A stretch of 32,947 bases of DNA, taken from the NCBI GenBank assembly GCA_028280405.1, contig JANQLW010000015.1, positions 1 through 32,947 of the forward strand, written 5' to 3'. The notes under the pieces are model-generated. The model searched no databases, was not told the DNA's origin, and worked only from the letters and a program-made list of their open reading frames with translations. The translations under genes and the position numbers were made by a program. The stretch is from Bacteroidales bacterium. GTDB taxonomy: Bacteria; Bacteroidota; Bacteroidia; Bacteroidales; GCA-2711565. Positions 1 to 8,296 of this stretch are shown piece after piece (positions within the stretch are counted from its first letter, which is position 1; each line of letters opens with the position of its first letter).

Positions 1-198
1 GTACATCTCGATGGATTAAACTTTAGCCGGGCATGGGTATTATATGGTTTAGCAAAGCAATATCCGGAATATAAACACCTGATAAACATTGCAAATGAAC
101 ATGTAAAACATTCTTTACCCAATTTGGTTGGTGACAGTTATGAAGGAGGCCATTGGCTGGGATCATTTGCAATATATGCCCTTACTACATTTGATTAG
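1..198 (+). CDS. DUF2891-type protein, C-terminal end (partial)
   Basis: Frame 1 is open from the window edge to a TAG at 196-198 and gives 65 residues. It contains DGLNFSRAW near the start and YEGGHWLGSFAIYALT near the end. From memory these match the C-terminal part of the DUF2891 family, in which a DGLNLSRAW-like stretch and a final HWLASFA-like stretch are conserved. The function of that family is unknown to me. The start and most of the protein lie outside the window, so domain completeness cannot be judged. No terminator-like hairpin directly follows the stop codon. Confidence 0.7.
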   Translation, partial: VHLDGLNFSRAWVLYGLAKQYPEYKHLINIANEHVKHSLPNLVGDSYEGGHWLGSFAIYALTTFD

Positions 199-362
199 CC
201 GGGTACTTACTTAGAATACTACTATATATTGAAGCTTAGCCCATCAATAATTGGGATGTTTATATCTCTTTAGGGGCACAGGGCATAATGAATAATCATT
301 TTATCTGGCTCCCCCGGCAATACCTATAAAAACTACTTCATTATTCAAAATTCGTTGATCAG

Positions 363-700
363 CCTGCCTGCCGCAGCTACCGTATACCCACATCTTTTTT
401 ATCAAATCAATAGCACCGAGCATTTAGGCCGGTGAACAGGAAATAAAACACAACAACATTTTCAGGACTTTAGTCCTTTTAAACCAACACCTTACAGTTC
501 GATCAGATTAAAATAAAAGGCTAAAGCCTTAGCGGGTTTTCGTTCGCTTCATAACCACCGGCCTAAAGGCGCGGTGCTATTAACCCCTTTCTTATTTCTA
601 TAGGATAAATGATAAAATAGGACAAACTGCTAAGATCAGTGCTGTCTGCCTTTGTAAACGATTTATAAAGATGTGGGTACACAATAGCCGCAGGCAGGTG
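363..700. repeat. Nested palindromic REP/MITE-like intergenic element
   Basis: This gene-free stretch (199-742) is largely explained by nested imperfect inverted repeats. The outer arms are 363-396 and 669-700, sharing CCTGCCTGC and ACCCACATCTT in opposite orientation. The next arms are 409-435 and 555-581, sharing AATAGCACCG and TTTAGGCCGGTG. Inside are two small hairpins, AGGACT-TT-AGTCCT (464-477) and AAGGCT-AA-AGCCTT (517-530), which resemble each other in inverted orientation. The whole reads as a roughly 340-bp structure able to fold on itself. No transposase is inside it, so it is non-autonomous. It resembles REP-type elements mobilised by IS200-like (RAYT) transposases, but that link is inference. 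Confidence 0.7.
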
Positions 701-742
701 TTTAATATTCAAAATGTTTTATCTTCGCGAAAAAACTAAGAC

Positions 743-2035
743 GTGAATAAAGAGATTTTAAGGTTAGCCATACCGAACATTGTCAGTAATATTACAATCC
801 CTCTTTTAGGAATGGTGGATCTGGCAATACTTGGCCATTTAGAATCTCTAACATATATTGGAGCCGTTTCATTGGGAAGTATGATTTTTAATTTCCTCTA
901 TTTTGGCTTCGGTTTTTTAAGAATGAGTACTTCAGGCTTTACAGCCCAGGCTTTTGGAGAGAAAAACAATACAGAAATGGCGCTTACACTGGGAAGAGCT
1001 TTAGGTGTAGGTTTTTTAGGAGGCTTATTAATTATACTACTGCAATATCCAATTGCATATGTAGGATTTCAGCTTATTGAAGGCAGCCGGGAAGTTGAAT
1101 TTTTTGCAAAAGAATACTTTCATATTCGGATTTATGCAGCTCCCGCTGCTATCGGGCTTTACGCTTTAACCGGATGGTTTTTGGGTATGCAAAATGCAAA
1201 ATATCCAATGATCATCGCAATATTTATAACTGTTCTCAATCTATTGTTTAATCTGTTTTTCATTTTTGTTTTAGGAATGAAATCAGATGGTGTTGCTTAT
1301 GGGACTTTAATTGCTCAATATTCCGGATTAACCTTAGGTACGATTCTTTTCTTAAAGAAATATAAGTCTTACCTGGCTTATTGGTCTTATAAAGCAATGA
1401 TGAAGATTTCTGCTTTAAAAAGATTCTTTGCAGTAAACAGGGATATCTTTATCAGAAGCTTATTATTATTACTGTCTCTTTCGTTTTTCACGGCCGAATC
1501 AGCCAGAATAGGAGACAGTATATTGGCAGTAAATACGATTTTATTGCAATTTTTCTTTATCTATTCCTATTTAATAGATGGTTTTGCTTATGCTGCAGAA
1601 GCCCTGGTTGGTAAATATATTGGAGCAAAAGATTCCGATAATTTAAAACTTTCTGTTAAAGGACTTTTTAAATGGGGTTTTGGCATAAGTTTAATTTTTA
1701 CACTGCTTTATTTCGTTAGTGGGAAATACATACTCTACATTCTTACAAATAATCCTACGATTATTCAGGATGCACAGCCTTATTTAATATGGATCGTTGG
1801 GATTCCTTTATTAACTTTTGCAGCATTTATCTGGGATGGGATCTTTATAGGTGCAACTTCATCTACTGCTATGCGAAATGCAATGATCCTTTCAACTGTA
1901 TTTCTGTTTTTCCCGTTTTATTATCTATTTGGTAAAGATTTGGGAAATCATGGGCTTTGGGCAGCATTTATGTTATTTATGGTTTCAAGGGGAATTGTTT
2001 TAACATTCTACTCTAAAAGAATAAGAATAGGTTAA
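743..2035 (+). CDS. MATE family efflux transporter
   Basis: This predicted 430-residue inner-membrane protein belongs to the multidrug and toxic compound extrusion (MATE, DinF/NorM-like) family, which exports substrates in exchange for Na+ or H+. The N-terminal stretch IPNIVSNITIPLLGMVDLAI is the typical first MATE helix. About twelve hydrophobic segments follow in two halves, with a hydrophilic break near residues 215-235. The length is close to the usual 440-460. The start is GTG, with first residues MNKEILRLAIPNI fitting the family start. A TATCTTCG sequence at 720-727 is a weak -7 promoter candidate. The substrate cannot be predicted. It is flanked by repeat-rich DNA on both sides and appears to be a single-gene unit. 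Confidence 0.9.
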   Translation: MNKEILRLAIPNIVSNITIPLLGMVDLAILGHLESLTYIGAVSLGSMIFNFLYFGFGFLRMSTSGFTAQAFGEKNNTEMALTLGRALGVGFLGGLLIILLQYPIAYVGFQLIEGSREVEFFAKEYFHIRIYAAPAAIGLYALTGWFLGMQNAKYPMIIAIFITVLNLLFNLFFIFVLGMKSDGVAYGTLIAQYSGLTLGTILFLKKYKSYLAYWSYKAMMKISALKRFFAVNRDIFIRSLLLLLSLSFFTAESARIGDSILAVNTILLQFFFIYSYLIDGFAYAAEALVGKYIGAKDSDNLKLSVKGLFKWGFGISLIFTLLYFVSGKYILYILTNNPTIIQDAQPYLIWIVGIPLLTFAAFIWDGIFIGATSSTAMRNAMILSTVFLFFPFYYLFGKDLGNHGLWAAFMLFMVSRGIVLTFYSKRIRIG

Positions 2036-2050
2036 TCAGATGTGCAGCCA

Positions 2051-2126
2051 GCGAGGATTTCGCTTAGAGCAAAACCCTCGCTATCACACACAGCTTAAAT
2101 GACGGCTATGGGATGTCATCCCTTTT
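2051..2126. repeat. Imperfect hairpin plus dispersed repeat copy
   Basis: GCGAGG (2051-2056) pairs with CCTCGC (2076-2081). Between them TTT/AAA and GCT/AGC pair further, giving a roughly 31-nt hairpin with two mismatches and no T tract. Next to it, 2091-2122 reads AGCTTAAATGAC followed by a GGGATG-T-CATCCC palindrome. Nearly the same arrangement occurs on the other strand at 32824-32856. This looks like a dispersed repeat rather than a dedicated terminator for the upstream gene, though the hairpin could slow transcription. Confidence 0.5.
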
Positions 2127-2162
2127 TCATTTTAACAAATTTAATATTTCTCCTAAAATGCC

Positions 2163-2249
2163 TTAGTACCAATAATTCTATGCATAATCATGTATTATTT
2201 TTTGCACATTATTATAATTTTTAAAGTATTATGTATTGCATAGTACTAA
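2163..2249. promoter_or_regulatory. Candidate PadR operator (split inverted repeat)
   Basis: TTAGTAC at 2163-2169 and TATGCATAAT at 2179-2188 have inverted counterparts TGCATA at 2237-2242 and GTACTAA at 2243-2249. The right half overlaps the spacer and -33 part of the PadR promoter. PadR proteins commonly repress their own promoters through palindromic sites, so this is a plausible autoregulatory operator. The assignment is inference from position and symmetry only. Confidence 0.35.
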
Positions 2250-2266
2250 AAATTATTATATATTTG
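2236..2266 (+). promoter_or_regulatory. Bacteroidota-type promoter for the PadR-PspC operon
   Basis: TTG at 2236-2238 is separated by 20 bases from TATATTTG at 2259-2266, fitting the TTG...TAnnTTTG promoter of Bacteroidota. The -7 box is six bases before the ATG at 2272. It lies inside the longer open frame that begins with a TTG at 2236, so translation starting there would be upstream of the transcript. Confidence 0.65.
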
Positions 2267-2271
2267 TACAC

Positions 2272-2628
2272 ATGAATATAGAAAAAACAAAAGCGCAAAT
2301 GAAAAAAGGGGTACTGGAGCTCTGTATTCTGTCCATCATCTCCGGTAAAGAAGCATATGCTTCCGATATACTAGAGGAGTTAAAATCTTCAAAACTAATA
2401 GTCGTTGAAGGTACCCTCTACCCTCTTTTAACACGCCTCAAAAATGAAGGCCTGTTGAGTTACAGGTGGGAAGAATCCAAGTCAGGCCCTCCTCGTAAAT
2501 ACTATGAAATTACCGAAATAGGTATCAAAGTCTTACAAGAATTAAACATCAGCTGGAATGAGCTCACAAAAGCTGTAGGTAAATTAACGAAAGTCAGTAA
2601 TAAAGAATCCAAAACTCAAAGCAAATAA
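2272..2628 (+). CDS. PadR family transcriptional regulator
   Basis: A 118-residue winged-helix DNA-binding protein of the PadR family. The sequence has the typical order: QMKKGVLELCIL, a GKEAYASDILEEL helix, VEGTLYPLLTRLKNEGLL as the recognition helix and SGPPRKYYEIT as the wing. A C-terminal helix probably dimerises. The frame extends upstream to a TTG at 2236, but a strong TATATTTG box at 2259-2266 sits between, so I chose the ATG at 2272. The stop is one base before the next ATG, so it is co-transcribed with the PspC gene. PadR-PspC pairs are common in Bacteroidota, where PadR probably controls its own operon. The ligand or stress signal is unknown. Confidence 0.9.
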   Translation: MNIEKTKAQMKKGVLELCILSIISGKEAYASDILEELKSSKLIVVEGTLYPLLTRLKNEGLLSYRWEESKSGPPRKYYEITEIGIKVLQELNISWNELTKAVGKLTKVSNKESKTQSK

Positions 2629-2629
2629 T

Positions 2630-4186
2630 ATGAAAAAGACATTCACTATAAATATAAGCGGAATCATTTTCCACATAGATGATGATGCCTATTCCAAATT
2701 AAACGCTTATTTGGACAGTATCAAATCCCATTTCAAAAACCTGGATGGCAGTGATGAGATTATTGGAGATATTGAAGGTCGTATTGCTGAAATTCTTCAA
2801 TCCAAACTTACAGATACAAAGCAGGTAATCGTAATAGCCGATGTTAATGATGTGATTGAACGGATGGGGCAGCCTAGTGATTTTGTAGAAGATATTGAAG
2901 AAGATGAGTCTAATTTTACAACAGGCAAGGGCTATAAAAGGTTATACAGAAATATTGACGATAGAATCATCGGTGGTGTATCCGGTGGTATAGGTGCCTA
3001 TTTAAATATTGATCCTTTATGGATACGAATTGCATTTATCATATCCATATTCACAACCCTGGGTATACCTATATATTTAATTCTTTGGATAGCGCTACCG
3101 GAAGCAAGAACTGCTGCAGAACGCCTGGAAATGAGAGGTAGAAAAGTTACGATTTCAAATATTGAAAAATCAGTAAAAAAAGAATTTGAAGGAATTAAGG
3201 AAAGATTCTCAGAATATTCTGATCAGGCAAAAGACAAGTATAAAAAAGAAAGTGTACATACAAAAAACTTTTTTGATAGTCTTTTATCCGGTCTTGGAGA
3301 TATTCTCCGCTTTATTGGCCGTGGATTTGTAATCCTGCTTGGAATAATATTTCTGATTATTGGCTTCTCATTTGTAATCGGTATTATTGGAGGTTTATTT
3401 GGATTTGCCCACTTTGGTGGTCATGAAAATATCATCTCATTTACAGGTATGTACGAATTGTTTTTCTATTCAATTGAAGGAAGAGGGCTATTCTCATTTG
3501 GACTATTCCTTTTTATAGGAATTCCGATATTTATGCTGATCTATCATGGGATCAGGTTTTTATTCGGCTTTGAACGGATCAAGAATTTTGGTTCCTATGC
3601 ATTTATATTTTGGTTAATGGGCTTAGTTTTTACCGCAGTATTTGCTTTTAAAGTAGCAAAAAATTTCTTTCACGATGAAAACATTGACAAAGAAATGGCT
3701 ATAGAAGCACCCACAACCAACACAATTTATATCAAAGGAAATACTCATGCCAAAGATTTTGTAAATGCAAGGTTTTTAGAAATAGATAATTTTGAAGTTG
3801 GAATTACAGAAGACTATTTCTTCGTTAATGAAATAAATTTACATATTCGTCCCAGTAAAACGAATAGCTATGAATTAACCAAGAACTATTATTCAACGGG
3901 AAGAACACGTAGAGAAGCTCATTGGAAAGCAGAGCAAATGGAATACAATGTAATTCAAAATGATAGTATATTCACCTTTGATTTATTTTACAAAATAGAT
4001 AAAGAACTTGGATTTTCAGGACAAAACATTGATGTAGTACTTAGAATACCTATTGGCACCAAAGTAAAATTAGATAGAAATATCAGGGAAAATGTAAGGC
4101 CATATTATTGGTATAGATACAGAGATTATATTTATGTGATGACCGAAGATGGTTTAAGGCCCGAAGAATCTGTAGAAGAAAATTAA
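2630..4186 (+). CDS. PspC domain-containing membrane protein
   Basis: A 518-residue protein. Residues 1-95 form a soluble N-terminal region rich in acidic residues. Residues about 101-160 are a PspC domain, with YRNIDDRIIGGVSGGIGAYL followed by a transmembrane hairpin. A charged, probably helical stretch of about 55 residues follows, then several membrane segments between roughly residues 225 and 350. The C-terminal 165 residues are hydrophilic. PspC proteins in Proteobacteria take part in phage-shock envelope stress sensing. In Bacteroidota the long form with PadR upstream is recurrent but its role is not established, and no PspA, PspB or PspF homologue is visible here. It is translationally linked to padR with a single-base gap. 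Confidence 0.85.
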   Translation: MKKTFTINISGIIFHIDDDAYSKLNAYLDSIKSHFKNLDGSDEIIGDIEGRIAEILQSKLTDTKQVIVIADVNDVIERMGQPSDFVEDIEEDESNFTTGKGYKRLYRNIDDRIIGGVSGGIGAYLNIDPLWIRIAFIISIFTTLGIPIYLILWIALPEARTAAERLEMRGRKVTISNIEKSVKKEFEGIKERFSEYSDQAKDKYKKESVHTKNFFDSLLSGLGDILRFIGRGFVILLGIIFLIIGFSFVIGIIGGLFGFAHFGGHENIISFTGMYELFFYSIEGRGLFSFGLFLFIGIPIFMLIYHGIRFLFGFERIKNFGSYAFIFWLMGLVFTAVFAFKVAKNFFHDENIDKEMAIEAPTTNTIYIKGNTHAKDFVNARFLEIDNFEVGITEDYFFVNEINLHIRPSKTNSYELTKNYYSTGRTRREAHWKAEQMEYNVIQNDSIFTFDLFYKIDKELGFSGQNIDVVLRIPIGTKVKLDRNIRENVRPYYWYRYRDYIYVMTEDGLRPEESVEEN

Positions 4187-4198
4187 TCAATAATCATC

Positions 4199-4984
4199 TT
4201 ATGCTTGAGAACAGAAGCGGTAGAGTTCTTCTACTGCTTCTTTATCTTGTGAGAAAGGACAATAAATCAAGCGTTTATTTTCAAAATACCTTCCACTTAA
4301 ATTTTTTACTTCATCACTTGTAGCCAACCAATAAGGTGTTTCAGCACCATCTTCAGGAGATTCATGTCCTCCGTAACCCAAATTATTACTTAGTTTGGAA
4401 TTTACATCTCCGGGGTGACAAGCAAATACTTTAATGCTGAATTTTTCCAGTTTCTTTGCATAATAGGAGCTTAACATCCTGTTAGCCTGTTTACTTTGAC
4501 GATAAGCAGTATCATTATCATATTTACGTTTCTGAAACATTAAATCGTCTAAATCAAGATTACCTGCCCAATAACTCGCAACATTAATGATCCTGGAATC
4601 AGGTGAATCTGTCATATTCGGATGCATATATTCCATCATCCAAAAATAACCTAAAACATTGGTGGCAAACTGAATTTCATACCCTTCAAATGTTTGGATT
4701 TTTTCTCTTGGAGCAGTAGCAGCATTATTTATCAACAAATGAAGTTTTCCCTGCCAACGCTCAGCTAATTCCTTTACTGAATGCTTTCGAGATAAATCGA
4801 CAACTTCATAATAAACTTTAGCATTTGAGTATAAAACCAACAAAGTTGCAACAGCCTCCTCTAACCTTCTTTCGCTTCTTCCAACCAAAATTACTTCATA
4901 TCCACCTGCTACTAGTTTTTTAGCAATCGCAAATCCAATTGCCCCATATGCACCTGTTACTAATGCTACCCTGTTTTTATTCAT
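4199..4984 (-). CDS. Short-chain dehydrogenase/reductase (SDR)
   Basis: A 261-residue classical SDR oxidoreductase with a Rossmann fold. The cofactor motif TGAYGAIG is at residues 10-17, NNAA at 86-89, the catalytic Ser in NVASYW at about 137, and the YxxxK pair at Tyr161/Lys165. The general layout, including a PGDVNSKL-like segment after the active site and a C-terminal ASGRYF-like region (here LSGRYFENK), resembles retinol dehydrogenase/WWOX-type SDRs. GRSERR after beta strand 2 suggests NADP preference. The substrate cannot be predicted. The stop is 12 bases from the convergent PspC gene, and its promoter region is shared with the divergent E1 gene. Confidence 0.88.
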   Translation of the reverse strand: MNKNRVALVTGAYGAIGFAIAKKLVAGGYEVILVGRSERRLEEAVATLLVLYSNAKVYYEVVDLSRKHSVKELAERWQGKLHLLINNAATAPREKIQTFEGYEIQFATNVLGYFWMMEYMHPNMTDSPDSRIINVASYWAGNLDLDDLMFQKRKYDNDTAYRQSKQANRMLSSYYAKKLEKFSIKVFACHPGDVNSKLSNNLGYGGHESPEDGAETPYWLATSDEVKNLSGRYFENKRLIYCPFSQDKEAVEELYRFCSQA

Positions 4985-5122
4985 AGACTGGGGAATTCGT
5001 TTAGTATAATATTAAATATACTGTAATATATTAGGCTAAGTCAATTATTGTTAACAACTCAGGGGGTTATTAACAATTTATGGATCAAGTCCAAAATCAA
5101 TAAAAATAAATAATGAAAAATA

Positions 5123-5161
5123 GGAAATGACATATGAATTATTTTTGAGGATATGTCATCC
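5123..5161. promoter_or_regulatory. Palindrome between SDR and E1 genes
   Basis: ATGACATAT at 5127-5135 and ATATGTCAT at 5151-5159 form a 9-bp perfect inverted repeat around a 15-base AT-rich loop. GG and CC flank the arms, with one extra A on the left. It lies in the 272-bp divergent region between 4985 and 5256, about 95 bases upstream of the E1 start. It could be an operator for one or both genes, or a small dispersed repeat, since ATGTCATCC also appears near 2113, 7780 and 32938. Confidence 0.4.
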
Positions 5162-5227
5162 TTTAACTTGCAATTTGCTATCCCCTAATTAGCGTAGAAA
5201 ACATTTCTAATTTAGAATTAATTTAAT

Positions 5228-5235
5228 TAATTTTG
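5228..5235 (+). promoter_or_regulatory. Putative -7 promoter box for the E1 gene
   Basis: TAATTTTG matches the Bacteroidota TAnnTTTG box and lies 21 bases before the ATG at 5257. No clear TTG was seen at the -33 position, so support is moderate. Confidence 0.5.
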
Positions 5236-5256
5236 CGTTCAGACAGACTATGAATA

Positions 5257-7680
5257 ATGAAAATATTTGAATCAACCAACATACAGAATTTTAGGGTAAA
5301 TAAAGAGGAAATCCTCAATGACTTCAGAATAGCAAATATTAGCCGTCAACTCAGCCTGCTGGGGAGAAGGGAAGTATTAACTGGTAAGGCCAAATTCGGA
5401 ATTTTTGGGGATGGCAAAGAAATTCCTCAATTAGCCATGGCAAAAGTTTTTCAAAAAGGAGACTGGAGATCCGGTTATTACCGAGACCAAACCTTTATGT
5501 TTGCCACAGGTATGATGAAGTATGAAGAATTTTTTGCTCAGCTATACGGTGATGTGGATGGAGAGTATAATCCGGCAACCGGAGGCCGTTTAATGAATAA
5601 TCATTTTGCAACAAAAACCATAGATAAAAATGGGAATTGGCTTGAATTAAGCAAATTGAAGAATTCTGCTGCCGACTCCTCCCCTACAGCCAGCCAAATG
5701 CCCCGGTTATTAGGATTAGCTTTAGCTTCAAAAATTTACAAAAGCCTTAAAGGTTTTAAGAATCATTCGAAATTTTCAAATAAAGGCAATGAAGTAGCTT
5801 TTGGTACCATCGGTGATGCCAGTACTTCAGAAGGCCATTTTTTTGAAACCTTTAATGCAGCCGGAGTTTTACAGATACCTATGGCAGTATCAGTATGGGA
5901 CGACGGATGGGGAATATCGGTTCCTAATAACTATCAAACAACTAAGCAAAACATATCTGAGATATTAAAAGGATTTGAAACCAATGAGGAAGGTGAAGGA
6001 TATTTAATATATAAAGCGAAGGGCTGGGATTATCCTGCCCTGGTAGAAATGTATAAAGAAGGTATTGAAGCCTGCCGTAAAAATCATACACCCGTATTAT
6101 TCCATATTACAGAACTTACTCAACCCCAAGGTCATTCAACTTCAGGTTCTCATGAACGTTACAAAACCAAAGAACGGCTTCAATGGGAAAAGGAACACGA
6201 TGGTATTCTTAAAATGAAGGAATGGATACTCAAAGAAAATATTGCAACAACAGAAGAACTCGAATCTTTGGAGGCTGAGTCTGTGAAATATGCTAAAGAA
6301 ACTAAAAAAACAGCATGGAAACATTTTCAGACTCCCATAAAAAAATTGCAAAAAGAGTTTCTAAAAATGGTTGATATTACTACATGTGAGTGTGCCAAGA
6401 CAGATAAAATCAATAAAATAAAAGAGGATTTAGCGCTTATCGGAGAACCTATTAGGAAAGATATCATATCTGCCGCAAGAAAAATATTGTGGTTAATTTG
6501 TGATTCATGCAGTGAGCCGACAAACTCATTAAAGAAAAATGTAACCAAATGGTTAAATACTCAAATTGAACAGGAGGAAATTCATTATAGTTCACATCTG
6601 TTAAGCGAATCAAAATATTCCCCTTCTAATATAGAAGCAATAGATGTTCAATATAATAAAGATATAAAATTAGTTCCGGGAAGGGAGATTTTACAAAACA
6701 ACTTCGATTACATTTTTACCAATATCCCTGAAACCATTGTTTTTGGTGAAGATGTAGGAAAAATTGGTGGTGTAAATCAAGCTCTTGAAGGTTTGCAGGC
6801 AAAATTTGGAGAGCACAGAATTACAGATACCGGAATACGTGAAGCAACTATTATCGGACAGGGGCTTGGCATGGCTATGCGTGGGCTAAGGCCTATTGCT
6901 GAAATTCAATATTTTGACTATTTATTATATGGCTTACAAGTAATGAGTGATGATATTGCTACACTCAGATATCGTACAGCCGGCGGGCAAAAGGCTCCTT
7001 TAATTATAAGAACCAGAGGTCATCGTCTGGAAGGGATCTGGCATTCCGGTTCACCTCTTAGCATGGTAATTAATTCAATCAGAGGAATGCATGTATTGGT
7101 TCCCAGAAATATGACACAAGCAGCAGGGTTTTACAATACAATGCTGGTTTCTGATGATCCGGCTCTAATCATTGAACCTTTAAATGGATACAGATTAAAG
7201 GAAAAAATGCCATCTAATATTGGAGAATTTAAAATACCAATCGGACAACCTGAAATTTTGAAAGAAGGAAAAGATATTACCTTAATTACTTATGGATCAT
7301 GTGTACGAATTGCTGAAGATGCTGTTAAACAACTGAGCGAATTTGATATCGATGTAGAGTTAATTGATGTTCAAAGCTTATTGCCATTCGATAAACCACA
7401 CCTGATTACAAAATCATTAAAGAAAACCAATAGAGTGTTATTCTTTGATGAAGATGTTCCTGGAGGTGCAACAGCCTATATGATGCAAAAAGTAATAGAA
7501 GAACAAAAAGGCTACTACTACCTGGATTCGGAACCTAAAACTTTATCGGCAAAACCACACAGAGCTGCTTACAGTACTGATGGGGATTATTTTTCAAACC
7601 CAAATGCCGAAGATGTCTTTGAGGCGGTTTATAATATTATGCACGAATCCGATCCTGCAAGCTATCCAAAGATTTTCTAG
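5257..7680 (+). CDS. 2-oxoacid dehydrogenase E1, fused alpha and beta subunits
   Basis: An 807-residue thiamine-diphosphate enzyme, probably the E1 component of a branched-chain 2-oxoacid or pyruvate dehydrogenase complex, which decarboxylates the 2-oxoacid and passes the acyl group to lipoyl-E2. The alpha part spans residues about 20-360, with GDASTSEGHFFETFNAAG from about 187 and WDDGWGIS from 214. A variable linker (about 370-470) follows. The beta part, from about 475, has FGEDVGKIGG near 496 and EATIIGQGLGMAMRGLRP, then a transketolase C-terminal domain. Separate subunits of about 350 and 330 residues are usual elsewhere; the fusion is frequent in Bacteroidota. E2 and E3 genes are not in the window. 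An overlapping ATG at 5250 is out of frame and hits a stop, so 5257 is the start. Confidence 0.9.
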   Translation: MKIFESTNIQNFRVNKEEILNDFRIANISRQLSLLGRREVLTGKAKFGIFGDGKEIPQLAMAKVFQKGDWRSGYYRDQTFMFATGMMKYEEFFAQLYGDVDGEYNPATGGRLMNNHFATKTIDKNGNWLELSKLKNSAADSSPTASQMPRLLGLALASKIYKSLKGFKNHSKFSNKGNEVAFGTIGDASTSEGHFFETFNAAGVLQIPMAVSVWDDGWGISVPNNYQTTKQNISEILKGFETNEEGEGYLIYKAKGWDYPALVEMYKEGIEACRKNHTPVLFHITELTQPQGHSTSGSHERYKTKERLQWEKEHDGILKMKEWILKENIATTEELESLEAESVKYAKETKKTAWKHFQTPIKKLQKEFLKMVDITTCECAKTDKINKIKEDLALIGEPIRKDIISAARKILWLICDSCSEPTNSLKKNVTKWLNTQIEQEEIHYSSHLLSESKYSPSNIEAIDVQYNKDIKLVPGREILQNNFDYIFTNIPETIVFGEDVGKIGGVNQALEGLQAKFGEHRITDTGIREATIIGQGLGMAMRGLRPIAEIQYFDYLLYGLQVMSDDIATLRYRTAGGQKAPLIIRTRGHRLEGIWHSGSPLSMVINSIRGMHVLVPRNMTQAAGFYNTMLVSDDPALIIEPLNGYRLKEKMPSNIGEFKIPIGQPEILKEGKDITLITYGSCVRIAEDAVKQLSEFDIDVELIDVQSLLPFDKPHLITKSLKKTNRVLFFDEDVPGGATAYMMQKVIEEQKGYYYLDSEPKTLSAKPHRAAYSTDGDYFSNPNAEDVFEAVYNIMHESDPASYPKIF

Positions 7681-7687
7681 CTGGTTG

Positions 7688-7792
7688 ACAGGGATGGAGT
7701 CTCATAACCGTCACAAAGAAGGCGTAGAGCATCACAAAGAGGTAATGTTTAAACACTGACAGTCATAAATAAGTAAGCCATGTCATCCCTGT
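7688..7792. repeat. Small inverted repeat flanking direct repeats
   Basis: ACAGGGATG at 7688-7696 is inverted as CATCCCTGT at 7784-7792. Between them TCACAAAGA occurs twice in direct orientation, with a related context. The stretch sits directly after the E1 stop codon. It shares the CATGTCATCC core with other intergenic spots in this window, so it may be a remnant of a dispersed repeat. Confidence 0.4.
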
Positions 7793-7812
7793 AAACTTCC
7801 TTAAAGATTTTG

Positions 7813-7820
7813 TACATTTG
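7813..7820 (+). promoter_or_regulatory. Putative -7 box for the PH-like/ATP-grasp pair
   Basis: TACATTTG fits TAnnTTTG and ends on the G of a GTG that could be mistaken for a start. Its position supports the ATG at 7844 as the real start. No TTG is evident at -33. Confidence 0.5.
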
Positions 7821-7843
7821 TGACCAGATCAATATTTGTTCAC

Positions 7844-8296
7844 ATGGAAAAATATTCTTCATTTCAGTTTACATGGCTTCTTTTATTCATATTCTTGCCT
7901 ATCATGGGGCTTATATATTATTTATATGAATATCAGCTGGGAAGTAAGCCTATTCCTTTTTTACCGATGATCATTATCGAAGGTGTATTCGTTTTCATTT
8001 ACCTTTTATTCTATGGAATGAGAATTAAAATAAAGGATCAAACCTTAATCATTAGCTTTGGCATAGGGCTCATCAAAAAGAGAATCGACCTTACAATATT
8101 GGAATCTGTAAAAAAAGTTAGAAACCCATGGTATCATTATGCAGTAGGCATTAAGCTGTTGCCTAATGGAATTTTTTATGGAGTTCATGGCCTTACAGCT
8201 CTTGAATTGGCATTTAAAAATAAGAAGAGAATTATTCGTATTGGAACGAATGATGAAGATAATTTGAAGTACGCGCTTGATAAATTTTTAAAATGA
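7844..8296 (+). CDS. Small membrane protein with PH-like C-terminal domain
   Basis: A 150-residue protein from the ATG at 7844. The frame extends to a GTG at 7820, but a TACATTTG promoter box overlaps that codon. Two hydrophobic segments at about residues 7-30 and 44-63 form a membrane hairpin. A roughly 85-residue beta-rich domain follows, starting MRIKIKDQTLIISFG, with a conserved-looking VRNPWYHYAVGIKLLPNG stretch and IRIGTNDEDNLKYAL at the end. This layout resembles small bacterial PH-like (YdbS/YcxB-type) membrane proteins, but I do not recognise a named family. The last four bases overlap the ATP-grasp start (ATGA), so the two are translationally coupled and may work together. Confidence 0.7.
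   Translation: MEKYSSFQFTWLLLFIFLPIMGLIYYLYEYQLGSKPIPFLPMIIIEGVFVFIYLLFYGMRIKIKDQTLIISFGIGLIKKRIDLTILESVKKVRNPWYHYAVGIKLLPNGIFYGVHGLTALELAFKNKKRIIRIGTNDEDNLKYALDKFLK

Noticed and set aside
363-700. Interpreting the nested palindrome as a CRISPR array or tRNA cluster
   Set aside because: Repeats are inverted, not direct with regular spacers, and no cloverleaf could be drawn.
5890-5925. WDDGWGIS in the E1 alpha part instead of the usual NN at the thiamine-binding site
   Set aside because: Similar WDD-type motifs are, as I recall, normal in fused E1 proteins of Bacteroidota, so it is not a sign of an inactive enzyme.
6142-6548. Open frames on the minus strand inside the E1 gene
   Set aside because: They lie within the E1 linker coding sequence, have low-complexity Phe-rich translations and no supporting promoter.
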